A DNA stretch of 24,364 nucleotides from JBEKDJ01 sp050014415 (GCA_050014415.1 JBEKDJ010000037.1:1-24364); one strand, 5' to 3'. Numbered from the stretch's first letter, positions 13,540-22,107 are shown. The notes: generated by a model not told the origin, from the sequence alone. Numbers and translations: made by a program.

Positions 13540-14295
13540 ATGAGCTCAAGACAGCAAGACTACTCGATATTCAACAAATTCAACTTTGAGAGAAAGCCCG
13601 TAGGCGTCAAGTACTCACTTAAAAAACCAGAGGGAATTAAGCAACTCGATAAGAGTTTGGCGCTTTGCGAGATGTTCAAAGAAGCCCAAACCAGTAAACC
13701 CTTCTACGCCACAAAAGAAAATGTACAGTGTGGAGAACATGTGGTAGGAATGGAGGATTTTCCACCGATCATGTACAGCGGGCAATTGGGACCCATGTTC
13801 GCCATGTTTAAGAATCCAGGGGCCAACAGAAGAATCTATGATTATGTTCCGATATTGCCGAAGGATTCCGTAAGATATGTCGCTTGTTCTCCTGTTGACC
13901 AAATGTCATTCGACCCGGATCTATTGATTATTACGGCTAATACGACTCAAGCGGAGATTATACTAAGAGCCAGTAGCTATTCGGACGGGAAAATGTGGTC
14001 GTTTAAGGGATCGACATGTTTGGCGTGCGCCTGGATCTATGCTTCTCCATACTTAAGCGGCGAATTGAATTGCACCATCAGCGGCCTCGGCTTCAGCATG
14101 AAAGCCAGACAGGTACTGCCTGATGGTCTGATAATTATAACCGTTCCCTTCAACTCAATCTCCGGCTTAATAGAGAATTTGAAGGATATGGAGTGGGAAC
14201 CTTACTGGTTCAAGTTAGGGAGAGACGGATTTGTTAACGAGGTTCAGAAAAGAAGCGGAGAATTGTTCCAGGAATTGTCCCAGAAAATAGGGTGA
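13540..14295 (+). CDS. DUF169 protein, tandem copy 2
   Basis: A 251-residue paralogue of the preceding gene, colinear over its whole length: FERKPVGVKYSLKKPEGIK, LCEMFKEAQTSKPFYATKEN, CSPVDQMSFDPDLLIITANT, MWSFKGSTCLACAWIY, and LSGELNCTISGLGFSMKARQVLP. It keeps the three shared cysteines and adds others (CSPVD, NCTI). AAGGAGG lies eight bases before the ATG, 55 bases after copy 1. The pair may form a heteromer or serve two related substrates. No function can be stated; the location suggests a role with the MLE-type enzyme. Confidence 0.82.
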   Translation: MSSRQQDYSIFNKFNFERKPVGVKYSLKKPEGIKQLDKSLALCEMFKEAQTSKPFYATKENVQCGEHVVGMEDFPPIMYSGQLGPMFAMFKNPGANRRIYDYVPILPKDSVRYVACSPVDQMSFDPDLLIITANTTQAEIILRASSYSDGKMWSFKGSTCLACAWIYASPYLSGELNCTISGLGFSMKARQVLPDGLIIITVPFNSISGLIENLKDMEWEPYWFKLGRDGFVNEVQKRSGELFQELSQKIG

Positions 14296-14332
14296 TGAAC
14301 CGAAGGGTGAAAGCCTTGTAACGTAAGGTTCA
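14296..14332 (+). terminator. Weak hairpin after the DUF169 pair
   Basis: TGAACC (14296-14301) pairs with GGTTCA (14327-14332), with an inner AAGG/CCTT helix, directly after the stop codon. No T run follows. The gap to 14581 has no recognisable gene. Confidence 0.3.
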
Positions 14333-14581
14333 TCTCTAAGAAGCATCGCGTTCGTGATCAAACCTTCAAACGCAGCAGAGGACCCCGCCTTTTGGCCGGA
14401 ATGTCATTCCAAAGGGACGCTGATCAGGAACCACGGTCCTTGCCTTTGAGCCTCTACCGGTTAGAAGAGGACCCGATCATATTAGAAAGAACGGGGCCGC
14501 CTGTCGGCCTCTTCAGGAATGAAGTCAGCACCCAAGACCAGGCCATAGCAGAGGGCCAAACAAACCTGTTTCCATTTTTCT

Positions 14582-15022
14582 TCAATCCCATTTCTTAACC
14601 CACTCAGAGATCATGTGCATGAGTTTCTTCTTTTGATCATCATTCAGATTCTTCTGATAGTCCAGCATGAGATCGAAGGCTTGATTAATCCGCTGGGCTT
14701 CATCCCGGAATAACCCTTGAAGGGAGGAAGTCATCGTTTGGATGTCCGGGTTTTCGTTCATTCCTTCTTCTTTAATCTTCTTCAGGGACTCCTTCTTCTC
14801 GACCTGGCCATCCTGGAAATTCTTCCGGATGTCCATCTTGAGCTGCTCCAACTGTGCCTTCTGCTCCTCATTCAGGTTGAGCTTCGCTGCCCCCTTGTCC
14901 ACCATTTTAATAAAAATCCTTTCAGCTTTAGACATGACATCCATCTTGGGATGGCATCCGATCAATAAAAATCCCAAAAGGGAAAAAACCATCAAACCCG
15001 CTAGATATTGATTCCGTTTCAT
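14582..15022 (-). CDS. Lipoprotein of the CpxP/Spy (LTXXQ) type
   Basis: A 146-residue protein with a lipoprotein signal: a hydrophobic stretch over residues 7-21, then the lipobox LIGC with Cys23. After processing it would be anchored on the periplasmic side. The mature part is highly charged and helical, with LNEEQKAQLEQLKMDIRKNFQDG and a second LNDDQKKKLMHMI repeat, the two-LTxxQ-like pattern of CpxP/Spy-type periplasmic chaperone or metal-sensing proteins. The start at 15022 follows GGAGGAAAGAGAA; an in-frame extension to 15058 has no ribosome binding site. It is the last gene of the minus-strand block, possibly with its own promoter in 15059-15257. Confidence 0.78.
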   Translation of the reverse strand: MKRNQYLAGLMVFSLLGFLLIGCHPKMDVMSKAERIFIKMVDKGAAKLNLNEEQKAQLEQLKMDIRKNFQDGQVEKKESLKKIKEEGMNENPDIQTMTSSLQGLFRDEAQRINQAFDLMLDYQKNLNDDQKKKLMHMISEWVKKWD

Positions 15023-15257
15023 TTCTCTTTCCTCCTTTGAGCAGAGTTTAATTAGCAATCCCTTGTCCTCTTCATTACATTAAAACCCAACTCAAGTAGA
15101 AAGAGAATAAGGTGAATCCCTTATTTTTTAAGGAATAATACGGTATTTTAGGCTGATTGATTTGAGCGGGTAAGTCTATCGTGCCCTGGTGGATTTGATC
15201 CTTTTGAACATCGATCTCACAGGAGAGCACGCCATTGAACTTCAAGGAACGTACTTC

Positions 15258-16538
15258 TCAACTGCCGCTAGGAATCTTTATGCGGTGGACCTTCTTCTTT
15301 CCTGCCCTCAACAAGATCTCACCCTTCTCGCCAAAATCATCCAATCTAATAGGAAGGTCAAACTTGTCCACCTTCTCTCTATCTAAATAGGCTCCGCCTT
15401 GTTCGATCAACCTTCGGGCCTCTGAGCCTGAGGAGCAGAGTCCTGTCTTTTCAAAGAGTTTGAAGACTGGAATACCTTGAAAAAATTCTTCCTTTTTCAT
15501 AACCGTCGTAGGAACAGAATCTTCTTGGTGAGCTTCCCCATATCCTCTCAGAGGTGGCAAGGTATCATGTCCACTCCCAAAAACTCTTCTCGAGGCATGC
15601 CTGGCGTTCTGTGCCTCCTCTTCACCATGCACAATTTTAGTTGCTTCAAAGGCCAGTACTTCTTTCCCTTTCCTGAGGTCTGCCCCCTCCATCTTCCCGA
15701 ATTCCTCAACTTCCTCCATCGGGAGGAAAGTGAACAGAGCTAAAAATCTTTTCACATCCCGGTCGTCCGTATTAATCCAGAACTGATAGTATTCATACGG
15801 CGATGTCTTCTCCGGATCTAACCAGACTGCTCCCTTTTCGGTCTTCCCCATTTTTCTCCCATCAGCGGTCATGATCAGTGGAAAAGTAATTCCATAGGCC
15901 TGTTTGCCTTCAAGACGCCGGATCAGATCGATGCCCGCCACAATATTGCCCCATTGATCACTCCCGCCCATCTGAACCAGACAGTCGTAATGCTTAAACT
16001 GGTACCAGAAATCGTAGGCTTGGAGAAGCTGATAGTTAAATTCAAGGAAGGAAAGACCGGCCTCCAAACGAATCTTTACGGACTCGGCTGCCAGCATCCG
16101 ATTGACGCTGAAATGGGCGCCGATGTCCCGAAGAAAATCGATGTAGTTAAGTTTGGTTAGCCATTCGGCATTGTTCAGAAGCAAAGCCCGATTTCCTGAA
16201 AAATCTAGAAACCGGGAGAATTGTCTTTTTTGGACCTCCGCATTCTTATTGATCTCCTCATACGTCATAATCTGCCGCATTTCATCCTTTCCACTCGGAT
16301 CTCCTACTAGCCCTGTCCCGCCACCTACCAAGGCGATCGGCCGATGACCATGTTTCTGCATGTGGGCAAGGGACATGATCGGTACTAGATTTCCTACATG
16401 GAAGCTCGAAGCCGTTGGATCGAATCCAATGTAACAGGTGACCCTTCCCTGCAATATTTCAGAGATTCTTTTCTCATCAGTTACCTGCTCGATAAACCCC
16501 CTTTCTTTTAAGACATCGAAGACAGTCTTTTGATCCAC
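15258..16538 (-). CDS. tyrS: Tyrosyl-tRNA synthetase
   Basis: A 426-residue class I aminoacyl-tRNA synthetase that charges tRNA-Tyr. It has the HIGH-type motif HVGN in FDPTASSFHVGNLVP, the GDPSGK segment, QMGGSDQWGNI, the KMSKS-type loop KMGKT, and a C-terminal S4 RNA-binding domain (ETGLCSSGSEARRLIEQGGAYL-like region). The start is a GTG at 16538 with AGGAG five bases upstream; the open frame continues to 16610, but that part runs through an intergenic repeat and overlaps ymdB. The gene follows ymdB by 61 bases on the same strand. Confidence 0.93.
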   Translation of the reverse strand: MDQKTVFDVLKERGFIEQVTDEKRISEILQGRVTCYIGFDPTASSFHVGNLVPIMSLAHMQKHGHRPIALVGGGTGLVGDPSGKDEMRQIMTYEEINKNAEVQKRQFSRFLDFSGNRALLLNNAEWLTKLNYIDFLRDIGAHFSVNRMLAAESVKIRLEAGLSFLEFNYQLLQAYDFWYQFKHYDCLVQMGGSDQWGNIVAGIDLIRRLEGKQAYGITFPLIMTADGRKMGKTEKGAVWLDPEKTSPYEYYQFWINTDDRDVKRFLALFTFLPMEEVEEFGKMEGADLRKGKEVLAFEATKIVHGEEEAQNARHASRRVFGSGHDTLPPLRGYGEAHQEDSVPTTVMKKEEFFQGIPVFKLFEKTGLCSSGSEARRLIEQGGAYLDREKVDKFDLPIRLDDFGEKGEILLRAGKKKVHRIKIPSGS

Positions 16539-16556
16539 AGTAACTCCTAAGAACAC

Positions 16557-16582
16557 AAGGCTAAGGTTTAGGTTAAGATTTG
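16557..16582. repeat. Short AGGTTAAG-type intergenic repeat
   Basis: GGCTAAGGTTTAGGTTAAG followed by ATTT lies between ymdB and tyrS and closely matches the repeat in the sucC-sucD gap (23011-23036). The unit is a degenerate AAGGTT/TTAAGG hexamer. Confidence 0.5.
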
Positions 16583-16599
16583 AAGCAAAAACCAATTGA

Positions 16600-17388
16600 C
16601 TACTTGCCATTCAACGGTATCCTAATCCTCTGGATATCCCTTGATTTACCTGTTTCCGAATCGACCTCAAGCACCACACCTTGAAGTTCGATCTCCTCAA
16701 CGGCCACATCAAATTTCCATGGGATTTGAGTTAATAGACGCTCCAAAGCGACCTCTTTGCGAATTCCGATCACAGAGCCCAAGGGTCCTGTCATTCCCAC
16801 ATCAGTAATGCATGCCGTTCCTTCATTCAATATCCTCTCATCACTAGTCTGTACGTGCGTGTGTGTTCCTAACACCGCACTCGCCTTGCCGTTCAAAAAC
16901 CAACCCATGGCTATCTTCTCCGAAGTAGCTTCTGCATGAAAATCGACAATGATAATATTGGTCTCCTTTCTCAATACGGCAACCTCCCTTTCTCCTGCAC
17001 GGAAAGGACAATCGAGATGCTTCATGAAGACCCGTCCTTCCAAGTTCAAGACTCCCACCTTCTCTCCATTGCTCCCAGGGTAGACACCTGCCCCCCTCCC
17101 TGGAACCCCCGGCGGATAATTGGCCGGTCTTAAGAGGCGAGGCTCTTCATTCAAGAAGGGCAAAATCTCCTTCTTTGCCCAGATATGGTTTCCTGAAGTC
17201 AAGACATCCACACCTTCATCCAGAATCTCTACCGCAATAGCAGGCGTTATTCCCATCCCCCCAGCCGCATTCTCTCCGTTAGCGATCGTAAATTCTATCG
17301 CGTAGTCTGCAATCACTTTTTCTAAAACCCCGTGGATGGCTTGTCGACCCGGTTTGCCAACGATGTCTCCAATGAAAAGAATACGCAT
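16600..17388 (-). CDS. ymdB: YmdB-family metallophosphoesterase
   Basis: A 262-residue member of the TIGR00282 / YmdB family, a di-metal phosphodiesterase that in Bacillus acts on 2',3'-cyclic nucleotides. The motifs are MRILFIGDIVGKPGR (Asp8), the NGEN block, SGNHIW, DFHAEATSEK, and GTHTHVQTSD. All metal ligands appear present and length is standard. AAGGTGG lies five bases before the ATG. It sits between rny and tyrS; the rny-ymdB pairing is widespread, and both are linked to RNA turnover in Bacillus. Confidence 0.92.
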   Translation of the reverse strand: MRILFIGDIVGKPGRQAIHGVLEKVIADYAIEFTIANGENAAGGMGITPAIAVEILDEGVDVLTSGNHIWAKKEILPFLNEEPRLLRPANYPPGVPGRGAGVYPGSNGEKVGVLNLEGRVFMKHLDCPFRAGEREVAVLRKETNIIIVDFHAEATSEKIAMGWFLNGKASAVLGTHTHVQTSDERILNEGTACITDVGMTGPLGSVIGIRKEVALERLLTQIPWKFDVAVEEIELQGVVLEVDSETGKSRDIQRIRIPLNGK

Positions 17389-17500
17389 TCTATCCCACCT
17401 TACACAATTCTAACCAAACCCAAAATGTCAAATCAGCTCGAAAGCGTAGGCACTACACGTTTTCATCGCAAGGAAAGAAAAACAACCCTGGTCCCCCAAA

Positions 17501-17546
17501 GGGGAGGGCTTCGGCGTGAGCTGAGTTGAACGCTAAAGCCTTCCCC
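17501..17546. repeat. Nested stem-loop repeat between rny and ymdB
   Basis: GGGGAGGGCTT (17501-17511) pairs with AAGCCTTCCCC (17536-17546), enclosing GCGT/ACGC and a loop. It resembles intergenic repeats seen in several copies in similar genomes. No coding role is evident in 17389-17660. Confidence 0.5.
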
Positions 17547-17603
17547 ATCCAATGCTGATTGAAACCTAAAATCTTTCTATTCTTTAGATACGATATTCAT
17601 TTG

Positions 17604-17621
17604 ATCCCGCTTTAGCGGGAT
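17604..17621 (-). terminator. Small hairpin after rny
   Basis: ATCCCGC and GCGGGAT form a 7-bp stem around TTTA, about 40 bases downstream of the rny stop. A T tract is missing, so it may be a repeat instead of a terminator. Confidence 0.3.
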
Positions 17622-17660
17622 TGGATTCCGAAATTCGGATTTCGCTCTTTGAACGAAATT

Positions 17661-19229
17661 TCATTTGGCGATATCCACCGACCGCATTTCCCTGATCACG
17701 GTGACCTTGATCTGGCCGGGGTAGGTCAACTCCTTCTCAATCTTACGGGCAATGTCTTTGCAAAGGATCACTGAATCCTCATCGGAGATACGATCAGGCT
17801 GGACCATAATTCGAATCTCCCTCCCCGCTTGGATGGCGTAGGATTTTTCCACGCCGGGAAAAGACTGAGCGATATTCTCCAGATCCTCTAACCGCTTGAC
17901 ATAGGTCTCAAGCATTTCTCTCCTGGCCCCTGGCCGTGCCCCCGAAAGAGCGTCTGCGGCCTCCACTAAGACATCAAGGATTGATTCTGGTTTTTCTTCT
18001 TCATGATGGGAAGCAATCGAATGAACAATCACAGGTGATTCTCCGTACTTTCTTGCCAAATCCGCCCCGATCTTCCCATGGGACCCTTCTACTTCGTGAT
18101 CAACGGCTTTTCCGATATCATGAAGGAGGCCCGCTCTTTTGGCTTGCTTCACATTGATCCCCAATTCGGAAGCCATAATTCCGCACAGGAACGCCACTTC
18201 TAAAGAGTGCTGGTACACATTCTGGGCAAAACTGGTTCGATACTTGAGACGGCCGATGAGTTTGATCAACTCTGCATGAATGCCGTGAACTCCCACATCG
18301 AAGGTCGCCTGTTCGCCCGCTTCGCGGATCGACACCTCTACCTCTTGCTCCACTTTTTGAACGATCTCTTCGATCCGTGCCGGGTGGATTCGGCCGTCGC
18401 TCACGAGACGTTCCAATGAGATTCGGGCAATCTCCCTGCGAACGGGATTGAATCCTGAGAGAATCACCGCCTCTGGTGTATCGTCAATGATTAGATCGAT
18501 CCCTGTGGCCGCTTCGAGAGCTCGGATGTTTCTACCCTCTCGGCCAATGATACGCCCCTTCATCTCCTCATTTGGCAAATTGACTACTGAGACGGTCTTC
18601 TCCGCAACGTACTCTCCGGCATAGCGCTGAACCGCTAGACTGATGATTTCCTTGGCCTTCTTATCGGCCAGTTCCCTCGTTTTGTCTTCAATCTTCTTAA
18701 TTCTCTTGGCTCCTTCATGTTTCGCTTCATTCTCCATGGATTCCATCAGGAGCCGCTTCGCTTCGTCAGAGGACATCTTAGCAATATTCTCTAATTGCGT
18801 TCGTTGTCTTTCAAGGAGAAGGACCACCTTCTTCTCCTGTTCCAAAATCGCCTTTTCTTGCTGAACCACAGTCTTTTCCTTACGAGAGATCTCCGTCTCC
18901 TTCGTTTCGAGCAGTTCAACCTTCTTGTCCAGATGGGATTCCTTTTGGATGATTCTCCTCTCCAGATTCTGCAGCTCTTGGCGTTTCTCTGTCGTTTCTT
19001 TTTCAAACTCAGCCTTCTCTTGATAGAATTTGTCCTTGGTTTGGAGGAGGGCCTCTTTTTTCAAGATCTCAGCTCTCTTCTCCGCTTCTTCGATCAGACG
19101 TTTGGCGACCTCTTTGGCCGAACCAATCCTGGCATCGGAATACCTCTTCCTTAGGAGGAATCCAATGACTCCTCCAAGAAACGCAATGACACAAATGACG
19201 ATAATATTCATCTCAATGGATAACTTCAA
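17661..19229 (-). CDS. rny: Ribonuclease Y
   Basis: An endoribonuclease of about 522 residues that starts mRNA decay at the inner membrane. It has an N-terminal membrane helix (IIVICVIAFLGGVIGFLL), a long charged coiled coil to about residue 200, a KH RNA-binding domain around 221-280 (GRIIGREGRNIRALE), and an HD domain with His near 338 (HSLEVAF) and the HD pair near 367 (LLHDIGKAVDHE). The start is uncertain: a TTG at 19229 follows AGGAGGTG by about ten bases, while the ATG at 19211 would begin exactly at the membrane helix but is about 29 bases from that site. Upstream of ymdB on the same strand. Confidence 0.93.
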   Translation of the reverse strand: MKLSIEMNIIVICVIAFLGGVIGFLLRKRYSDARIGSAKEVAKRLIEEAEKRAEILKKEALLQTKDKFYQEKAEFEKETTEKRQELQNLERRIIQKESHLDKKVELLETKETEISRKEKTVVQQEKAILEQEKKVVLLLERQRTQLENIAKMSSDEAKRLLMESMENEAKHEGAKRIKKIEDKTRELADKKAKEIISLAVQRYAGEYVAEKTVSVVNLPNEEMKGRIIGREGRNIRALEAATGIDLIIDDTPEAVILSGFNPVRREIARISLERLVSDGRIHPARIEEIVQKVEQEVEVSIREAGEQATFDVGVHGIHAELIKLIGRLKYRTSFAQNVYQHSLEVAFLCGIMASELGINVKQAKRAGLLHDIGKAVDHEVEGSHGKIGADLARKYGESPVIVHSIASHHEEEKPESILDVLVEAADALSGARPGARREMLETYVKRLEDLENIAQSFPGVEKSYAIQAGREIRIMVQPDRISDEDSVILCKDIARKIEKELTYPGQIKVTVIREMRSVDIAK

Positions 19230-19794
19230 TGGTCCATTCACCTCCTTTTCAAACCTCAAATCGGGAAACCGGCAGACTCATGGTATGCCTTTTCTCATGC
19301 CGTATCGGCAAAATCAATCTCTTCCGCATCCCACCCCCCTGCCCCAACCTTTGTGGGCACACCGTCCATAACCTTGAAGTAGGACGAAGACTGAAATAGC
19401 GGACATCGCCTGGCCTTCTGCAAAGTCGGATAAGAACAAGACCGTCAGACAAGCGCAAAAAGAAGCTTAAGACGCGATAGAGAAAAAGACGGGTCCGGAG
19501 GAACCCGATAGGGAAGAAAAAATGAAGGGGATCCTGATGGTAATTTTCGATTCGACTCTTCTCTATTCCGAAAACCTACCTTCTTTCGAAAGGAGGAGAC
19601 AACGGTCTTTTCCCGTGTCTCCAATCCCAGATTCGATACAAAGCCCCTCAATCGGCTCCATATCTTTAGATACTCCAGTAGGATCTCAATCATTTTCCGA
19701 ATGGTCATCGATATCAAACTCACTCCTTCTCATATCAGAATCGATCAAATCCTTTCCCTCTATTCTCGCACGTCTTTCATCTACCCCGCGCCCG
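19230..19794. other. Gene-poor stretch between rny and the 6S-like RNA
   Basis: Nearly 560 bases with no convincing gene. In many proteobacteria this spot, between 6S RNA and neighbouring genes, holds a 5-formyltetrahydrofolate cyclo-ligase gene; I see no trace of its motifs. A minus-strand open frame (19445-19723, or from an ATG at 19705) is arginine- and serine-rich, has no family features and only a distant GGAG, and is probably not a gene. The rny promoter should lie near 19300. Confidence 0.45.
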
Positions 19795-19978
19795 TAAAAC
19801 CCCGCTCTTCAGAACAGAGATCTGGGGGTACGTTAGGCATTCACCCCAAAGAAACCTCCATGTTCTCTTACGCGGTTGCAGGATTTGGCCACGACAGTGC
19901 TTATCTCAGATCCCTTGCCCGAGGTCTTGGGTCAGCGGCTCAGACCCACCTAGTAAAGTGAATCTCCTCAAAGGGCGT
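19795..19978 (-). ncRNA. ssrS: Candidate 6S RNA
   Basis: Located directly downstream of zapA on the same strand, the usual place of 6S RNA in proteobacteria. On the minus strand it contains GGTCTGAGCCGCTGACC, close to the conserved (C)UGAGCCG region of 6S RNA, at a similar distance from the presumed 5' end. Near the 3' side, GGGGTGAATGCC resembles the GGGUUACAGCC region. The ends can form a closing stem (GAGAT/ATCTC, then CT-GG-GGG with CCC-CCAG). It would bind sigma-70 RNA polymerase. The ends are approximate, and no covariance test was possible. Confidence 0.5.
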
Positions 19979-20018
19979 ATTCTAAAAAAAACCTGACCAC
20001 CCCTTCCCTGCACGAGCG

Positions 20019-20339
20019 TCACCCGGTGATGACAACTTTCTCTAGTCCCTTGTTCCCCATTTCCAGATCGATCTTCTCGGCCAAGTCCTTCGATTTGGCC
20101 TCGATCTCTTCGAAAAGTGCCTTTCTCTTCGCCTTCTCTCGCAACAGGTCGTCTGCAATGTTGAGTGCTGTCAAAATCGCCACATTCAAAGTCGAGACGC
20201 TCTTCGTCTTTTGCAAGATCTCTTCCTTTTTCTCATTGACATACTGAGCCACCGCTTGAATATAACTCTCCTCTGCATCAGTCCTCACTGTGTACGTTTG
20301 GCCAAATACGCTTATTTCAACCAGTCTTTCTTTTTTCAT
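20019..20339 (-). CDS. zapA: Cell division protein ZapA
   Basis: A 106-residue ZapA, which cross-links FtsZ filaments at the division site. The N-terminal RLVEISVFGQTYTVRTDAEESYIQAVAQYVNEK is the typical FtsZ-binding globular part, followed by LNVAILTALNIADDLL and a C-terminal coiled coil. Length is standard. It follows the ZapB-like gene by 39 bases and precedes the 6S RNA candidate; a TTTTTTTT run (about 19983-19991) after the gene could end the transcript. Confidence 0.9.
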   Translation of the reverse strand: MKKERLVEISVFGQTYTVRTDAEESYIQAVAQYVNEKKEEILQKTKSVSTLNVAILTALNIADDLLREKAKRKALFEEIEAKSKDLAEKIDLEMGNKGLEKVVITG

Positions 20340-20378
20340 TTCCTCTGACTCAGCGTGGCTTCAACACCCTGGCCATGA

Positions 20379-20654
20379 TCAGATGCCAACGCCTTTCAAA
20401 CGATGAAGGAGTTGGTCGATCCGCGTCTTCACCTTTTCTTTATCTTGAGAGAAAAGCTCCAATTTTCTTTCCAGTCGGATCATCTTCTCTTTCTCCAAAC
20501 CGAGCGCAGCGGCCAATTCGTCTCTCTCATTCTTGAGTTCCTGATATTTCATCAAGAGATATCCAATCTTCTCCTCCAGATCTCCCAGAAGGCCTCTTTC
20601 TTCCTCTGGCGCCATCTTTTCGGTTCGCTCGTCCAATGATATTTCCCCAGTCAC
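20379..20654 (-). CDS. ZapB-like coiled-coil protein
   Basis: A 91-residue protein that is coiled coil over most of its length (DLEEKIGYLLMKYQELKNER and onward, with leucine/charged heptads). In Desulfobacterota, small coiled-coil genes just upstream of zapA are annotated as cell division protein ZapB, which organises the FtsZ ring through ZapA. The frame opens with GTG at 20654, with GGAGG about 12 bases upstream; an ATG 13 codons in has no site. No active-site residues are expected. The link to ZapB rests on position and coiled-coil nature. Confidence 0.7.
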   Translation of the reverse strand: MTGEISLDERTEKMAPEEERGLLGDLEEKIGYLLMKYQELKNERDELAAALGLEKEKMIRLERKLELFSQDKEKVKTRIDQLLHRLKGVGI

Positions 20655-20702
20655 AAAAAGTCAACCCTCCATCTGTCGTTCCGAACTATCCCTTCGTCTT
20701 TT

Positions 20703-20722
20703 GCTCAGGATGATTCCTGAGC
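20703..20722. terminator. Hairpin between prfB and the ZapB-like gene
   Basis: GCTCAGGA (20703-20710) and TCCTGAGC (20715-20722) form a perfect 8-bp stem with a 4-base loop. A second small one, CCCTTT-TTCG-AAAGGG, lies at 20780-20795, and a third, CTTTCAG/CTGAAAG, at 20888-20906 right after prfB. None has a good T run. The 261-base gap has no gene. Confidence 0.35.
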
Positions 20723-20915
20723 GGCACCTTCCCCTTCTTCTAATAGGCGACAGCGGTCAGGGGCCCTGGAATGGATCAACCCTTTTTCGAAAGGGAATCT
20801 GAAAAAAAGCATGACACTCCTTGATGACTCAGATTTCCGAGATTTCCGGGCTTTTTCAGAAATCTTTTCTATGCTCCTCTGTCTGGCCTTTCAGGGCGAC
20901 TGAAAGAATGACATC

Positions 20916-22011
20916 TTAGGATTGACTGAGGAGGTAAGCCTTTATGAGCTCATCAATCTCTCCATCCATTACCCGATCGACGTCATGGATCACTTTGTTC
21001 GTGCGGTGATCTTTGACCATCCTGTAAGGGTGCATCACATAAGACCGGATCTGACTGCCCCAGGCAATCTCCTTTTTCGTGCTGTGGAGTTCCTCCAATT
21101 GCTCCGCTTTTTCCTCTCGTTCCTTTTCGTAAAGGCGCGCTCTTAGTATTTTCAGGGCCGTCGCTTTGTTCTTGTGTTGCGATCGTTCATTTTGGCATTG
21201 GACAACAATCCCTGTCGGAAAATGGGTAATCCGTACAGCGGAATCGGTCTTATTCACGTGTTGCCCACCCGCTCCACTGGAGCGAAATGTATCAATCCTC
21301 AAGTCCTTTTCATCGATCTCGATCACAATATCATCAGGAACTTCAGGATAGACGAAAACTGAAGCAAAAGAAGTATGTCGTCGGGCTCCTGCGTCGAAAG
21401 GGGAGATGCGAACGAGCCGGTGGATGCCCGATTCTGCCTTCAAATGGCCGTAGGCGTAAGACCCATTGACCGTGAAGGTGACATTCTTCAGCCCTGCCTC
21501 TTCACCCACAAGAATGTCGATGATCTCCGTCTGATACCTTCTTTTCTCTCCCCACCTTAGATACATCCTAAGAAGCATCTCGACCCAATCCTGAGCCTCT
21601 GTTCCACCGGCACCCGCGTTGATACTGACGATTGCATTGCTGGAATCGTGTTTTCCGCCCAGCATTCTCTTAAACTCCATTTGGCTGACGGCGTCTTCGC
21701 TTTTCCGTATTTTCTCTAGCAGTTCTTGGGCTTCCATTTCATCCTTCTGTTCCTCAATCAATTGGAGAAGAATCTCCATTTCCTCCAATTGATGCTTCTC
21801 CTGTTTCCAAGGAGAAATGGCCTCTAGCAGGGAGGCTCGTTCCTTCAAGATCTTTTGGGTATTACCGTCCGTTTCCCAAAAATGTGGTTCGGCCATCATC
21901 TTCGCAATCTCATCCAACCTCTTTCCCTTAGCTTCGACGTCAAAGATGTCCTCGAAGCATTTCCAAACGGTCAGACAGTTCCTTCATTCGATCCTTCAAT
22001 TCTGGTAACAT
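20916..22011 (-). CDS. prfB: Peptide chain release factor 2, with programmed +1 frameshift
   Basis: RF2 releases the finished protein at UGA and UAA codons. The gene starts at an ATG at 22011 with AAGGTGG six bases upstream. The first 23 codons (MLPELKDRMKELSDRLEMLR and on to CTT) end at an in-frame TGA; a +1 slip at CTT-TGA-C (21945-21939) joins the long second frame, giving about 364 residues, the normal length. That frame carries the peptidyl-transferase motif GAGGQHVNKTDSAVRITH and the stop-codon recognition motif SPF in RISPFD. A single-frame annotation would miss the N-terminus and begin at an internal Met near 21917. It lies downstream of sucD. Confidence 0.95.
21939..21945 (-). promoter_or_regulatory. 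Programmed +1 frameshift site of prfB
   Basis: On the minus strand the sequence is CGAGGACATCTTTGAC. CTT-TGA-C is the canonical slippery stop of bacterial prfB, and GAGG just upstream is the internal Shine-Dalgarno-like stimulator. Low RF2 favours the slip, so RF2 regulates its own synthesis. Confidence 0.92.
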
Positions 22012-22107
22012 AGATACCACCTTCTTTTTTAATCTTAGAAATCAAGATAACATAAATCAAGAAAAAGATAAACATATAGGTATAACTTCTTGACATTATT
22101 TACTTTT

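Noticed and set aside
14392..14598. 68-codon open frame after the DUF169 pair
   Set aside because: No family features or ribosome binding site, and it overlaps the end of the convergent lipoprotein gene.
19445..19723. 92-codon minus-strand open frame upstream of rny
   Set aside because: Low-complexity Arg/Ser-rich composition, no recognisable motif; not cyclo-ligase-like.
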